64,000 nt of DNA from Apostichopus japonicus (taxonomy: Eukaryota > Echinodermata > Holothuroidea > Aspidochirotida > Stichopodidae). The notes beneath the pieces were generated by a model. The model was not told the origin of the DNA and ran no database searches. It was given only the letters and a program-made list of their open reading frames with translations. Below, in pieces: positions 22,446 through 35,530 of this stretch; position 1 is the stretch's first letter; each line of letters opens with the position of its first letter. The position numbers and the translations under genes are program-made. The stretch lies in contig NC_092578.1 of the NCBI RefSeq assembly GCF_037975245.1, positions 17,197,321 through 17,261,320 of the forward strand, in the 5' to 3' direction.

Positions 22446-23082
22446 GTAAGTATTAATATTCAGAAAATAACATGTAGATCTCTAGAGTAAGGCAAATATG
22501 TCACCAAAACAGAACTAGTATTGTTCGATACAGGTGACAAACGCCTACAGTGGAATTACGACTTTCCTTACCGGTTTCGAACCTCTGGACATGCAATCAG
22601 CGTCCATAGCCTAGTGGTTAGTGTGTCCGCATATAAAGCGGGAGGCCCGGGTTCGAATCCCGGAGGAGACTGGAAAGTTTTTCACTATTCTGGATTTTCC
22701 AACTCATTACGATTTCAATTATATATATATTCATTTGCCTTTGTCGTTTACCTCCATTTCATTAACAACTAGTCTGTTCAAAGTATCATTTTCGAGATCC
22801 GGCTTTAGGAATCACAAATGACTTCGAGTTGGTTAAAATCATATATGATCTCTAAAGTAAGGCAAATATGTCACCAAAACAAAACTATATTGTTCGATAC
22901 AGGTCACAAACGCCTACAGTGGAATTACGACCTTCCTTACCGGTTTCAACCCGCTGGACATACAATCAACGTCCATAGCCTAGTGGTTAGGGTGTCCGTA
23001 TATAAAGCGGGAGGCCCGGGTTCGAATCCCGGTGGAGGCTGGAAGTTTTTCACTGTTCGGATTTTCCAACTCATAACGTTTT

Positions 23083-23161
<79 letters not shown>

Positions 23162-26100
23162 TACTCTATATTGGCGCTACTAAATTAATATACTACACAC
23201 CCGCCACATTATGTTTTCTTTGATATTTTACATGATAGTTTCCATTCTTGAAAATGAGGCAGAGGAGCCACAGGTGTTCCTGTATCTGGCTCAAGCGATC
23301 TTACCCAGCGGTAAACCGATCGGAGAGTTCAAGAGTTTTGACGAACATCTGCCCATGCGCAAATGCGGCGATAAGAAAGTCTTTTACAACGACCAGACGT
23401 TAGAGCTCTCCAATGACCAGAGAACGGGAGGGGGCGTGACCTTTGAGTGGGTGGCGCCACATACAAAATCAAAGGAGACCGTCACAGTCATGTAAGTTAA
23501 CAATTTCTATTTTTCTTTCATGAAGCACAAGGTAAACAAAGAGAATGAATTTATGTCATTACAAGGCAGAAATTTCAGTGGAAAGATGGTGACCGCACTC
23601 AACTCTTCTCCAGATTCCTCATTTACCCTTCCCTCTCCCGTGAGGGAGATTGTGTGTGTGCGTGGGGGGGGGGGGTTAGGGTGACCATCCATAGCTTTCA
23701 CTTATCATTTAATTATCTATTGTTCTCTCCGGAAGCTTCCAATTCGAATGAGGGAGCTGTCACTGAAATACCAGCTCAAACCATGGTTTTTATCGCCTAT
23801 TCAACGAATCGTGGACTATAGCGAATGATTGTCTATTTGTTATAGCAATAGCGCCAACTATTTATATTGTCGTTTTTCAACATCGGCTATTTCTATACAG
23901 TATTTACGAAGTGGTTAGGAGACAGGGAATTTATGAGAGAGGGGAGTTAAGAGGGGGGGGGTGTAGAAGTATGGGATATACAAACAGGGAGATGGAGAGA
24001 CGAAGAGGGGGCATAACGAGGGTTGGGAGCCATGATGGAGGTTGGGAGGGAAATTAAGACATGTGCTTATAGGGAGAAGTTCATCGGACAAAAAAAAAAT
24101 AATTGTTAAATAAAATGCAGTTATAAAATTGATGGGCGTCATAATACATCTGGCTCATTAAAGATCAATTCATATAAATGCTGTCCTAAGCTGTTATACA
24201 GTTATTATTTATACTTCAAATCATAGGGAATTTTAAACAGTGCAGCCCGGTTATAATTAACTCAAGCATGACAGATTTTAATCGCATATTTTTTAGTCAT
24301 TTTCATTCCTTTTTCTTTCTTCCAAGCGCAGCATCTTTTTTTAACGGATCAAATTACGAGGATTTGCCATTTGAAAGTTCATATTTTATGTTCCACAAGA
24401 TATATTGTTTCAAATAAGTAATGACTGTATATATGATACGCATTTTATCTCAAGAAATGGTCACGTTTTAAAAATACTTCTATCTGGTAGCATCAGTCAA
24501 TGACTTAACAATAGCATGCCTCGCATAAACCAGTTGCGAAAGCTATTTATTACACATGGAAAAGCATATATATTTGCTTATGCCAGAATCTAACAGACTA
24601 ACAAATCAATCGTCTATGTACAGACAGTATCCGGGGTTTTCCGTGACCTTAGGTCAAGTCGTGGCGGTGGGCGTGGAAAGACAAACCGTATAGTACTTCC
24701 GTGCACACATACTTAACGTTAAACTACGTAATTGTGCTTCAGTATTGAGAATCAGTGATAATTTTGTAACTATGAAGATAGCCTACGTCCTCATTACGCG
24801 TAAAGAACTTGGCAATATACGCAAAGACCGCTAGGCATAAGAATGCCACAGAAAAAGCGTGAACACTTCAATGCGAGTGGTCTAGGTATATTGTAGTGTT
24901 AACGTTACGCTTAGTCAATTCTTGTGTCGATATTTTATCAAGTATTAAAATTTAAAATATTTCATGCAACCTTCACGGTCGTTCTTAGAGAGCAACCCCA
25001 AGTCATTTCATTTGGGATGCAATAATATTTAGTGCATGCATATGTTTTCTTCAGTACGTGTAGTCAGCCCACGTGCATAATCATCGGCGGTTAGTTGTAT
25101 TTATTGTAGTGAGCGTGCGCGCTACAATATTTGCATTACTGTCCAATTGGACAATACCTATATGACTGGACGTTGAAACTCCATGTTTCATATAGTCTTT
25201 GTACATTTGCAGTTTCAGAGAGTAGCTGCGTAGCAAACTTAATCTGAGCCTGTCACGGCGCTCACAAGCGCCCTCACTTTGTAGGTACCTACATGACTGT
25301 ACTCCCTGGTGTATTGTCCGCCCAAAAAATGACACCATGAACAACCGAACAGTTCTTCCTAATAGTGCAAGCACTCCACGCGCAATACAATACTGCGTAT
25401 TTGCAGGCAAATACAGCTCTAGTTTCGACCTGTCATTTTTGAGAGGTAACTGAAGTGAGCCCTCTTTTATTGACTCAGTTATATTACTAGTATATATGCT
25501 AATATCTTATCATTACACAACATCATAATCTGTTAGTTTCAAAGACTATATAGATGTTATTCTTAGAAATTAAAGTTTGAGCTGTAATGTTGAGACTTCC
25601 GTATAAAGTATACAAACTTATTTCCAACCGTTTGTCTAACAACTCTCTGACATAACTATCTGTTATTTTATCACAGTTTACATATGTTTTCTGTAGAATA
25701 ATAAACGAGCCTGCTATTTTGGGACTTTCCTGTAGCTATTATGCGAAGTCGGGATCCTATATAACTTACCAGCCGTGTAATCAGCTGTTATTATAATTTA
25801 GGCTTTATAACTGGCATTCTCATCGGGTAAAGTGAACCCTCTGTTTTGAGACACAGTTATAGATTGTATGCTATTTATTTCCTATATACTCTACCCGGTG
25901 TGTCATCTCACATAATACAACCATCATCCGTTTGTCTGACAGTAGTAAAAGGAGGGCAGGGGCACCCCCCCCCCTTCCCTCTCTCTCTCTCTTCTGAGGT
26001 CGTATTTTAGGAAGTATTTTAGGAAGTATTTAATGTCTCCAAACCAAGGGGAATCCCTCTATGTACCTCACCTCAGCCCTATAATTATGCAGCAACTAGG

Positions 26101-26825
26101 GCTTGAGGTCCAGCTGGAGATATAAATTACTACATGAGAGAAACTTTGCTATTATGGTAAACACATTTACAAAGATACACGGGATTTTTGTCTGTATATT
26201 CTAGCTAACCGCTTGGAGGAAGTTGTTCGTATATAACTCACTCTAACATATCCCCACCCCCCCCCTCCCCTTTCCCTACCTACTCCCCAGACACATACAG
26301 ACCCACAGTTAACAATATGCTGAAAGTATATTTACCCGGGAAATTCGTAGTGTGAATTTTATATTTCAAACTTAAAAGATTGGATATGGTATAATTTACA
26401 ATTAATTTGTTTGGTTGTTTTTAATTATTCGATAATATTATACTTTGACTAACCATAACTATTTGCTGTATAGTTGAGAGCCTTTGATGGGACAGGAACA
26501 ACATTTTGGTCGTACTCGGGAAAGTTGTTCACGGAAATTTTATTCACTTAAACCCACTAGACAACTCACAAACAATATAGACTATCACATGAAATATATG
26601 GATTGATTATTTCAAATACGTACATGTTTAATAGGAATATTGATTTAATCTGTATTTGGTCGACAGTTTGGTCGAAAGTTCACCTGGCCTAAGGATATAA
26701 CTCTCAAAAGAACTTTTTAAAGTAAATTAGACTGCAGTCTCCAATATGTTTACATCATTGTAATACAATTACAATTCAACAACCCCATATATATATAGAT
26801 ATATATACCTATATATCTATATATC

Positions 26826-26883
<58 letters not shown>

Positions 26884-26894
26884 ATATATCTATA

Positions 26895-26941
<47 letters not shown>

Positions 26942-27000
26942 ATATATCTATATATCTATTTATATATATATATATATATATACCTATATATCTATATATC

Positions 27001-27062
<62 letters not shown>

Positions 27063-27149
27063 ATATATCTATATATCTATTTATATATATATATATATAT
27101 ACCTATATATCTATATATATATATATATATATACATACATATATAAATA

Positions 27150-27190
<41 letters not shown>

Positions 27191-30092
27191 TCCATATAAT
27201 TTACTCACAACGTTTTAATCATTGTCTGCGTTCAGTTACATAGGAAGTACTGTGTCAAGGTTAACTGTTAATTATATACGCAATCAGGAAAGTCGTATAT
27301 CACGCACAAGGATTACTTAGTTCGTAGATAAACGGAAGCATAACCCTAATATTGCAGTTATTAGGAACATGGAAAGGGGTGAAAGGAAGTTACCGTTGAA
27401 CAATACCGATAGTTGAACAAACGAAATTTAGAGTCGAATGGCTTCCACCTTTCATAAAGGTACAAAGTAATGTGTGAAGATACATATAAGGTTGGTAACC
27501 GATCAGTTGTAGGTAGATTATGTAAAGGCGTCCATAACAAGCAATATTAAGCACACACAAAAAATGTAGTGGAAAAGAATTGTTTAACATATGCCGCAAG
27601 AAGGACAAAATAGTTATTAAAAGGGTCACCAAAGGTGCTTGTCATTTTTTTTCTGTTTTGGGGGTTTTTCTTTTACAGACTATCATTTATGATTTTGTTT
27701 TCTGTTAAAGTAATTAAATTTAATCAATTAATTCGAGGGCAACATTTTCAGACTAACATGGCGTCGTCTTAACAGTGTAGCTTCTTACCATGATTTTATG
27801 CTGACACACAAAATGAAACACATACTATAGGCATGTACATTATACATTGAGTATATTACATATTTTAGGAGTTGGTGGCTGGATCTGACCCTATAGAATA
27901 TATGTCTCACTTAATATAAGTTGACTGATTGTAAGGATGAAGAAAACAGTATAAACAAGAATAAAGAAGGGGGTACTGTAACAGGGAAGGGTAATGTTAA
28001 GAGTAGTTAGGGATAGAAGAAAACATGCTGAAAGTTATTAATTGGCTCCGCCCTCGGATTTTGCTCTCTTTAGAATGATTCCCAGGCTCGGAACTTATTG
28101 GAACAAAGGCCGACAAAGTATTAACGTCGAACGTTATATGAAATAATTTACAGATGTGAAAGTAAAAATGAAGGTCAAGCATTTGCCTCACGTAGCAATT
28201 CTTATGCTTTGTTCCCCTTTTCTTGTAATTCATTTTATTCTATAGATTGTTAGTGCGTTACATGTCGTGGGTACCTAATTTTATCAAAGGGTGGCCTAAT
28301 TTATATCAACGAAAAAGATCACTATTGATACACAAGGAAAGATAGATAGATAGAATTTTCCCTTGTTTTTAGAAATTACACAAAATGAATATCTGTAAAT
28401 ATTATTATGGAATATTTTTATCATTTGATTACACGAAAAAGATCACTTTTAATACACAAAGAAAGAAAGAAATTCATTACACAAAATGAATATCTGGAAA
28501 TATTATTATGGAATATTTTTATCATTTGATTACACACTTAGCCTCGTAAATTGTTAATATCTTGAGCCCCACATAAGGTGTCTATAACTCACATCCAAAC
28601 ACGACTCATATATGATACATGGTTTTCATTTATCTTCATACATTGCGTGTCAATACAAATGTTGATTACATTCCGAAAGTCATATAAAAACGAAACATCT
28701 TACATTGTAAAGTGTCAATCAGCAAAATATACAATGGATTGAGACTATAATTATAATGCTGAACTTTTGTCTTTCATAGACCATATAGCATATATATAGT
28801 TACGTTCATTGAACATCACTAGTGCGTGGAACCTGACCAGCTATAATAATGTTTGTAAAGCATGTTGGTATTACCTAGGCCTGTGTCAAATTCATGATCA
28901 AGGCCCTTTACTCAAGAGGGAAGGGGTGGTGGAGGATTTGGGGAGGGTTGGATGTGCGACAGAAAATTATCCAGATAGGAAAGAATTCTGGATAATCGAG
29001 TTCCCATATACTATATAGTACAGACAGTAATGTAGTGCGAGTATACTAACTGTATGAGTGTAATCACATGCATGTAGTTAGTGTACTATACTTGGTATGA
29101 GTACAATGAGAGTACCAGGCTCTAAGTGGGAGTATGAGTACTAAATCGTGTACTAGTATATCTGTACTATAGACTTCAAAAAATGGCCCGACTACGAGTC
29201 AGGTTTTAAATATAGGGATAACGTCAATTAATTCGCCTGAAGAGACTTAGCGAAGTTTACGGTCGTGTCGTGTTTTGATTTTGATTTTTTGATTTTTTTT
29301 TACTGTTCCTGTACGACCTATACGTTTTCGATTATTTGCGTCCTTCCGATGATCCCCAAGGACACTAAATACAAGTTCACGGACCCCAGACATAGAGAGT
29401 ATCACCTATAAACTCATCCTTACAATGATTAGTTGGAGCTACAGGTTAAAGAAGTAAGTGGTCGGTTTTCAGCCTTGTTATCTGCACTGTTTTTACAGTG
29501 AAGGCCTATATAAGTTTCAAATTTGTTAACGGGCCCGTTTGGCTTTTACGGACCCCTTTTACTCGCGGACCTTCTGTGGGTTCATTTGCCCTCACGAACC
29601 ACTGTCAAAAAAATTCACAGGACCCAAAGTAACAAAAGTAGACGGGAGGGCGATTTCAGTTAAGCCTATTCAAAACTAACAAAGGAATCTTTACTGACAA
29701 GTGGGTTTTTCAATATAACTAGCTATATTAAGGGCATCATGGAGTTTCTTGCAATTGCCTTTTGAAATTCCACAAATGGTTAAATCCTTACAGTTGAGGT
29801 ATAACACTGTCCTAGAGAAGTTCAAACTGTATAGCAATTCTCAACAGGTAACTGACCGTTTAAATTTGTCATTAGTATAACCAAAAGACCACTCAAGACA
29901 CATGTTAAACCAAACCAATTTCGACAATGGGTGATGAGTTTGTGACCCTCAAGACGGCGGTGTCATATTTTGATGAACTATCTCGCGACTAATGAGCGGA
30001 AACAGTTTATTTTCATGAGGAAGTTTGACTATCCCCCGCGCTGAGCGTTCAAGTCTGTTAATGTCACGTGACTATTGAGTAGTCTCCATTTC

Positions 30093-30142
<50 letters not shown>

Positions 30143-31080
30143 CTGAACCATGAATCACGAAATGAGATAATGATAACAATTATAGCAATATTCCGAGGTT
30201 TGCAAGAGAACAAAATGGCGTTAAAGTGAACATTTTGGGACTCAAAGAAGTATGGGGTGTATACTATTGTAAAGTTATTTTAAAGTTAATAAATAGATAA
30301 GGCAACTCCATAATATATATTTCTTTAACCGATTTTCTGTTGACAGCCAAAATTGAACCATGACTCACGAAATGAGTTAAAAACAATTATAAAATTCCGA
30401 GGTTTGCAAGCGAAACAAGGAAGCATTACATAAAAGTTATGGGACTCAGTTAAGGAAATATCGGGTTCGGAGAAAACAGATAATTACTCGTCAATAGGAA
30501 ACAGCTAAATGACTTGAAACCACATGGATATCTTAGTAAAGTAATGCTACCTTAGTTATGTTTAAATATTCATACAAATGTCGGGTCCCCCCTGGGACAA
30601 AAAATATCGCAGGGACCCAGTTTACTCTCATCAATTTCCCTTAAGTATATTATGAGAACAGCAATATCCTCTGTTCTTTAGCTCACATTTAACCGGGCCC
30701 ATCCATATTTTCCCGTGTCATCATATTGACCCCCGGAACCCCCGAGGGTTGTAGCAACACAGGAACCCCCCACCACTCCCCCATCCCGCTCTTGTAAAGC
30801 TCTGGTTGTAACCCAACGAAAAATTAAACGCCAGAGGAATATCATATTGCAAGAACACGGATCCATAACCAGGAAACAGCAATACAGTCTGTACAAGAAT
30901 ATTTCATTTCATGTTATAAACAACATTATTCATATTCTTATATAAATTTAGTTTTATTTCTGTTTCTGGTTTATTTTTAGTGTTACGAAAGTTAATATGG
31001 ATCTGTTGCATCGCCATCGAAACCAAAATCCAGAAGACCAAGAACAAGGTGTAGAAGAAACGACTGGACAACGAGACTAA
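22190..31080 (+). CDS. Small secreted Reeler-domain-like protein, three exons
   Basis: I spliced this gene from 22190-22445, 23239-23491 and 30981-31080. Donors GTAAGT/GTAAGT, acceptors ATAG and TTTTAG, and phases 1 and 2 keep frame to a TAA, giving 202 residues. An in-frame TAA at 22181-22183 precedes the ATG. Residues about 14-32 form a signal-peptide hydrophobic core ending near HA; the mature chain starts TPPPHHH. The following part has C43, VFLYLAQA (98-105), GEFKSF (114-119), C128, VTFEWVAP (152-159) and ETVTVIVT (165-172). This strand order (xFLxQA, xGxF, C, VxFxWxAP, VxVxAT) is the Reeler pattern found in reelin, spondin and insect defence-type proteins. A polar tail replaces any membrane segment, DOMON or cytochrome b561 domain. 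Role unknown; Reeler proteins are extracellular and some act in immunity or matrix. Similarity is from reading, not a search. Confidence 0.8.
22476..23085 (+). mobile_element. Dimeric tRNA-like repeat in intron 1
   Basis: tRNA-like segments lie at 22600-22670 and 22970-23039, each with TAGCCTAGTGGTTAG and GGGTTCGAATCCCGG. Both are preceded by a leader beginning CTCTA(A/G)AGTAAGGCAAATATG. The linker (ATTCATTTGCCTTTGTCGTT to about 22840) matches the linker in the minus-strand dimer at 9815-10395. The anticodon region is not that of a normal tRNA. Confidence 0.85.
23083..23163. repeat. (TA)n microsatellite
   Basis: Runs from the tail of the tRNA-like repeat to about 75 nt before the exon 2 acceptor. 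Confidence 0.95.
23239..23491 (+). CDS. Exon 2 of the Reeler-like gene
   Basis: 253 nt covering residues 86-169, the best-conserved half of the domain including VTFEWVAP. Acceptor GATAG/TT, donor CAT/GTAAGT. Its GC content is clearly higher than its surroundings. Confidence 0.9.
26779..27189. repeat. Compound TA satellite with a higher-order unit
   Basis: TA runs are punctuated at intervals by ATATACCTATATATCTATAT words (five or six times), giving a nested repeat. Unequal exchange is the likely source. Confidence 0.9.
28310..28535. repeat. Tandem duplication of about 110 bp
   Basis: Both halves carry ACGAAAAAGATCACT, ATACACAA, ATTACACAAAATGAATATCT and TTTTTATCATTTGATTACAC in order. Confidence 0.9.
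30140..30465. repeat. Direct duplication, spaced
   Basis: About 30140-30255 and 30349-30465 share TGAACCATGA, TCACGAAATGAG, TTCCGAGGTTTGCAAG and TGGGACTCA in order. Confidence 0.85.
30981..31080 (+). CDS. Exon 3 of the Reeler-like gene
   Basis: 100 nt: one base completing Ile170, 32 codons and TAA. It reads [14 protein letters not shown] and then a Gln/Glu-rich tail. The first residues complete the last beta strand of the domain, which supports joining it to exon 2 over the long intron. Confidence 0.75.
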
Positions 31081-31196
31081 CATTTGATCTGTTCTCTTGA
31101 GAGAAGGGCACTGAAAAACCTTTGCAACTGAATGTTATAAAATGTAGAGAGTAATTTGGAAATTTGCATATAAATATGAATGAGTTAGTATTGTTA

Positions 31197-31202
31197 AATA
31201 AA
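31197..31202 (+). other. Polyadenylation signal AATAAA of the Reeler-like gene
   Basis: 117 nt downstream of the stop codon, a usual distance for a short 3' UTR. Confidence 0.6.
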
Positions 31203-34200
31203 ATCAAAGCATTTTAAAATTGTAATATAATTTTGAAGATTATTTTAGTTTTTTTTTAATTATGCTATACGTATTGGCTTAGTTTGTTTACTCTGTAAAT
31301 TTCTATTCAAGAGACCATCTCCCTTCTCCCTCTCCTGTTCCCCTCCTCTCTCCCCCCCCCCCCACCTCCATGCCTTCCCTGTGTTGTACCAACTATTGTG
31401 GCTCTTTGGTAAAACAATAACAAAACAATGACCAGATTACTCTGTTTCTACATTAACGTAACAAGTTGGAGCACAAATTGGATAAATTTAGTTGTGATTA
31501 TTCCTCATCGTTATACGAAGGCTGTTAACACCGCCTTACCTCAGGAGGTCAGGGGGCTACCACCTGTAACCCAGCGTCAACTAGGGAGTCCGGGAAAACA
31601 TGGATTGAGCACGGGAAAACAAAGGATAAACAATAGTATATTCTCATTGTTTGAATATATACTGTTCGCCTATATGAAGAGAGTAAAAAGGGGCCAATAG
31701 ACTCAATTGTCCCCTAGGGCCCGACCTGACACACAACGCCTCATTTCACCTCCCAATTTCAATCTCACACCCCCTCCCCCTCATATATCCCTATTTTATT
31801 GAAAGAATTCCTCTTGCTAACGTCGGTAACTGCTATTTATTTCGGAGAAGAAATTGACAAATCAAGTCTTTTTTAATTAAACGAAGATGTTCAGTAGACT
31901 TCAGCTTATACGTATACGCTACTGGTTTTTATCATTTTTGTTCACATTAAGTTCTGTCTTTTACATGTACATTACAGTGTGTTTAAATTATTGTATTTCT
32001 ACTATATTCACAAGTTCATTCATAAACAAGGCTGAGTGTAACCACGTGATACTATTGACAATAGTGACGAATCTTGCCACGAATATGGGACACACCCCCT
32101 CCCTCTTTAGCCTGTGGGTTGACCTATCCTATTCAATATCCCCCCCCTCTCCCCCTCCCCGACACGCACACTGCCCTTCCAATGTATTCATCAATTGCAA
32201 TTAAATATATGTAATTCTGCTCTGTCAAACATACCCTGGGGCGGGGGGGGGGTGCTCAAAGAGGTTAAACAACAGCTGGCACCCGGGCAAATACGGGGTA
32301 AAGAAAAATGTATTCTTATTTTCACAGTATAAAGATACTTATATACGGATAAATGAAGACTTCAAAGAGGAGATTGGTGACAAACCGTATTTTTTTCCCG
32401 GGGCTGCCTTGTTCTCGATGACCGTGACCCAACTCATATAATAATTGCGCAACCGAGGAGAGAGAGAAGCAATCTTTAATAAATGTAATTATTTTGTATA
32501 CGTATTACATCTCGTATATATAGCAAGTGCATGTTTGTTGTACTTCTAAAACTTGTTTCCATTATCATCACATGATCTGAAATGATGAATTTTATATTGG
32601 TTTGGATATTAAAGTTAACCATGCATAGATAACATGCTTGGTGTATTACCGTAATATACTTGTGTCTAATCATTCCGTTTTTGAAAAGTCCCCCCCCCCC
32701 CCAAAAAAAAAGTAGTTGGCGACACAACCTTGCGTTTAGATGATAATTTATAATTATATATCAATCCTATTATAATCTGAATGCACCATTGGACGTAGTA
32801 CAATTTAAATTTAAATTCAACATGCATTCATGAAGAACGTTGCTAATTCCAAGCGTCACTGATTTTGAAGAAGATAATTATACAGCAACAAATGAACCAC
32901 TGATATTGCAATTTATATCATTCTGCGAACCCAATCACCAATTAAGAAATACGTAGTTTTAAACAAATACATGCGATTTGTTTACAAAATACTTTTCATC
33001 ACATCCATCTATAGGTTTCGCACCACAATTAGAGTAGTGTACATCCGCTCGAAAGGTTAACCATTGTCGGAGAAAAGAGATAAAAGTACCTAGTAAAGTA
33101 AAGCTTGTTTAAGCCATATTATCAGTTACCATCATTGTTTGTTCTGCCTTTATATGAAGGAGCATAATTTAAAGTACAGATGGTTTGAAAATAGAGAGGA
33201 TCGAAGGTGATATAAACCATTTAAAGAAAATATTTGGTTAAATGTTGATATTACTCCGAGCGAGCAGATGGAAAGGGTGGGAGTTCAGTATGCTAAAAAC
33301 TTGTTCCCCTTCTAGCTCAAAATCTAAACGGTCATGATAAGGAAATTTGCAAGTGCCATAATAGGCCAAGATCTCAGCTATCATGTGGTGGGTAGGATAT
33401 ACCAGTTGAAAAATTCTATCTATGCTTTGGCAAGTCTTGAAAGTGACGAGTTTAGTGTGTTAGTCAATGGAGCAGTTCATTGTGGTGCGAGACCTTTAGT
33501 TTGCACACCGTGGGAGTACAGCACTAGTATAACTAACATGTAGCCTAGCGTTACCCATTTCAAGAGTCACCGACATATGACCAAAAAACCCCGAAAAAAA
33601 CAACAACAAATGAACCCATTAGCTACACAATGTATACCTCTTTCCCAACTCAAGTACAATTAATCACAATACATAATGTAAACAAATACTGTATATAGGC
33701 GCGATATATTTACTTTAATTTTTGTTTTGAATAAACCGTAGGCGTTGACCAGCAGTTTGAGCTGGCATGTAGAGCGTCCTCTATTTCGAGCTTCACCCCC
33801 AAAATACCTTTCTTACCAAATACACCATGTGCTTCTTTCGTTACCAGTCACATAATCTCATGAATTAACGTCAACTCCAAATCAATGAAACAATTACGTC
33901 ATTTCTTCTTAGACGATATTTTGGAATGTTATTAATTGGGTCACTAGTATTGGTTCCAAATTTCTGAACGTGTTAATAAGTTGCTGAAGTTTTCATCAAC
34001 TAATTTTCCGGGTGGTTCTGATCATGCAAATTATTCTAAGACAAAATAAGAAGAATTTAACCAACTCTTGTCAGTGAGATTAGCTCTTTTGATAAAACTT
34101 TCAGAGTGGCGGGGGGGGGGGAAGGATACTGTCTATATTGAAATTTGAGAATGAGTGACCAGTTTTCAATTCTAGCATATTTTATGGCAGTACCCCTTAG

Positions 34201-34990
34201 AGCCTACCATATAATGACATCAAAACGAAGAAGTAGAAGAAGGGAGTAGGGTACGGGGGGGGGGGGTGGGGAAAGACAAAAGACAAAGAAAAGTGAAGAA
34301 ATGCCGCATAAAACTATCATAGCAGTAGAACACTTTCTTAAACGTCAGATTTTTTTATCATGTTCATGAACTTGGCCGGCAAGCTTTATTATATATAGGT
34401 TATACTGATTTATAACGGATTTATAAAAACATGCCGTTAGCTTTCAGGTGTTAGCCGTTGAGTCATATCATCTCCATGCGAACAAAGTGTCCCTCACATA
34501 TGGCTTTAGACAGGATACACAGTTACCGACTATACAATGTTTGTCTTACCACCACACCGACAATTTTATTACGACCATATTCCCGCAAAAGTGAGAAAAA
34601 AAAATGTGGAGATTAGATTTAAAGGTATAGGCCTCTTTAATATACGGTACAGAAGAATTTCAACATTCTGTTTATAGCTCCATGATTCAACGTATGAAAG
34701 AGGAAACGTATTATATAGAATAGATACTATTGATGAACAAAAATTATAACAGTTTTCAAGTTCGAAATATCGCATCCTTGTTGATATAATTTAATATTTT
34801 ATCTCTATCTTTTTCTTTTCAATTTGAAACGTAAAATGATTAAACTTGATCAGGGTTTACCTTTAACATAGGTCAAGCTACTTTTTAAATCTGGTCGTGT
34901 GGGAGGTCATTTAAGTCATACGCAGACTTCTATACTTTATACACCAAATTAAAAAAAAAAACACTTGCACTTTAGGTCAGTTGTGTCTTC
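31203..34990. other. Intergenic; no gene seen
   Basis: Holds C- and G-runs (about 31351-31362, 32240-32251, 32690-32702, 34111-34121, 34255-34267) and AT-rich DNA. Open frames up to 105 codons show no domain. Confidence 0.5.
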
Positions 34991-35000
34991 AGCAAAGGGC

Positions 35001-35530
<530 letters not shown>

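Larger units (their letters stand above)
22446..23238 (+). other. Intron 1 of the Reeler-like gene
   Basis: Almost all of the 793 nt is a dimeric tRNA-like repeat (22476-23085) and a TA tract (23083-23163). Confidence 0.85.
23492..30980 (+). other. Intron 2 of the Reeler-like gene (7.5 kb)
   Basis: No other exon was recognised. Contents: G- and C-runs (23663-23676, 25967-25976, 26262-26271), a palindrome TGTCCAATTGGACA at 25140-25153, a large TA block (26779-27189), local duplications (28310-28535, 30140-30465), a GAGTAC-rich stretch (29030-29165) and a TA tract (30095-30141). A 109-codon minus-strand open frame at 25081-25410 has no recognisable family. Confidence 0.7.

Noticed and set aside
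22600..22670. A functional tRNA gene
   Set aside because: Anticodon arm is abnormal, the acceptor stem pairs poorly, and the same sequence is embedded in a longer repeated unit at several sites.
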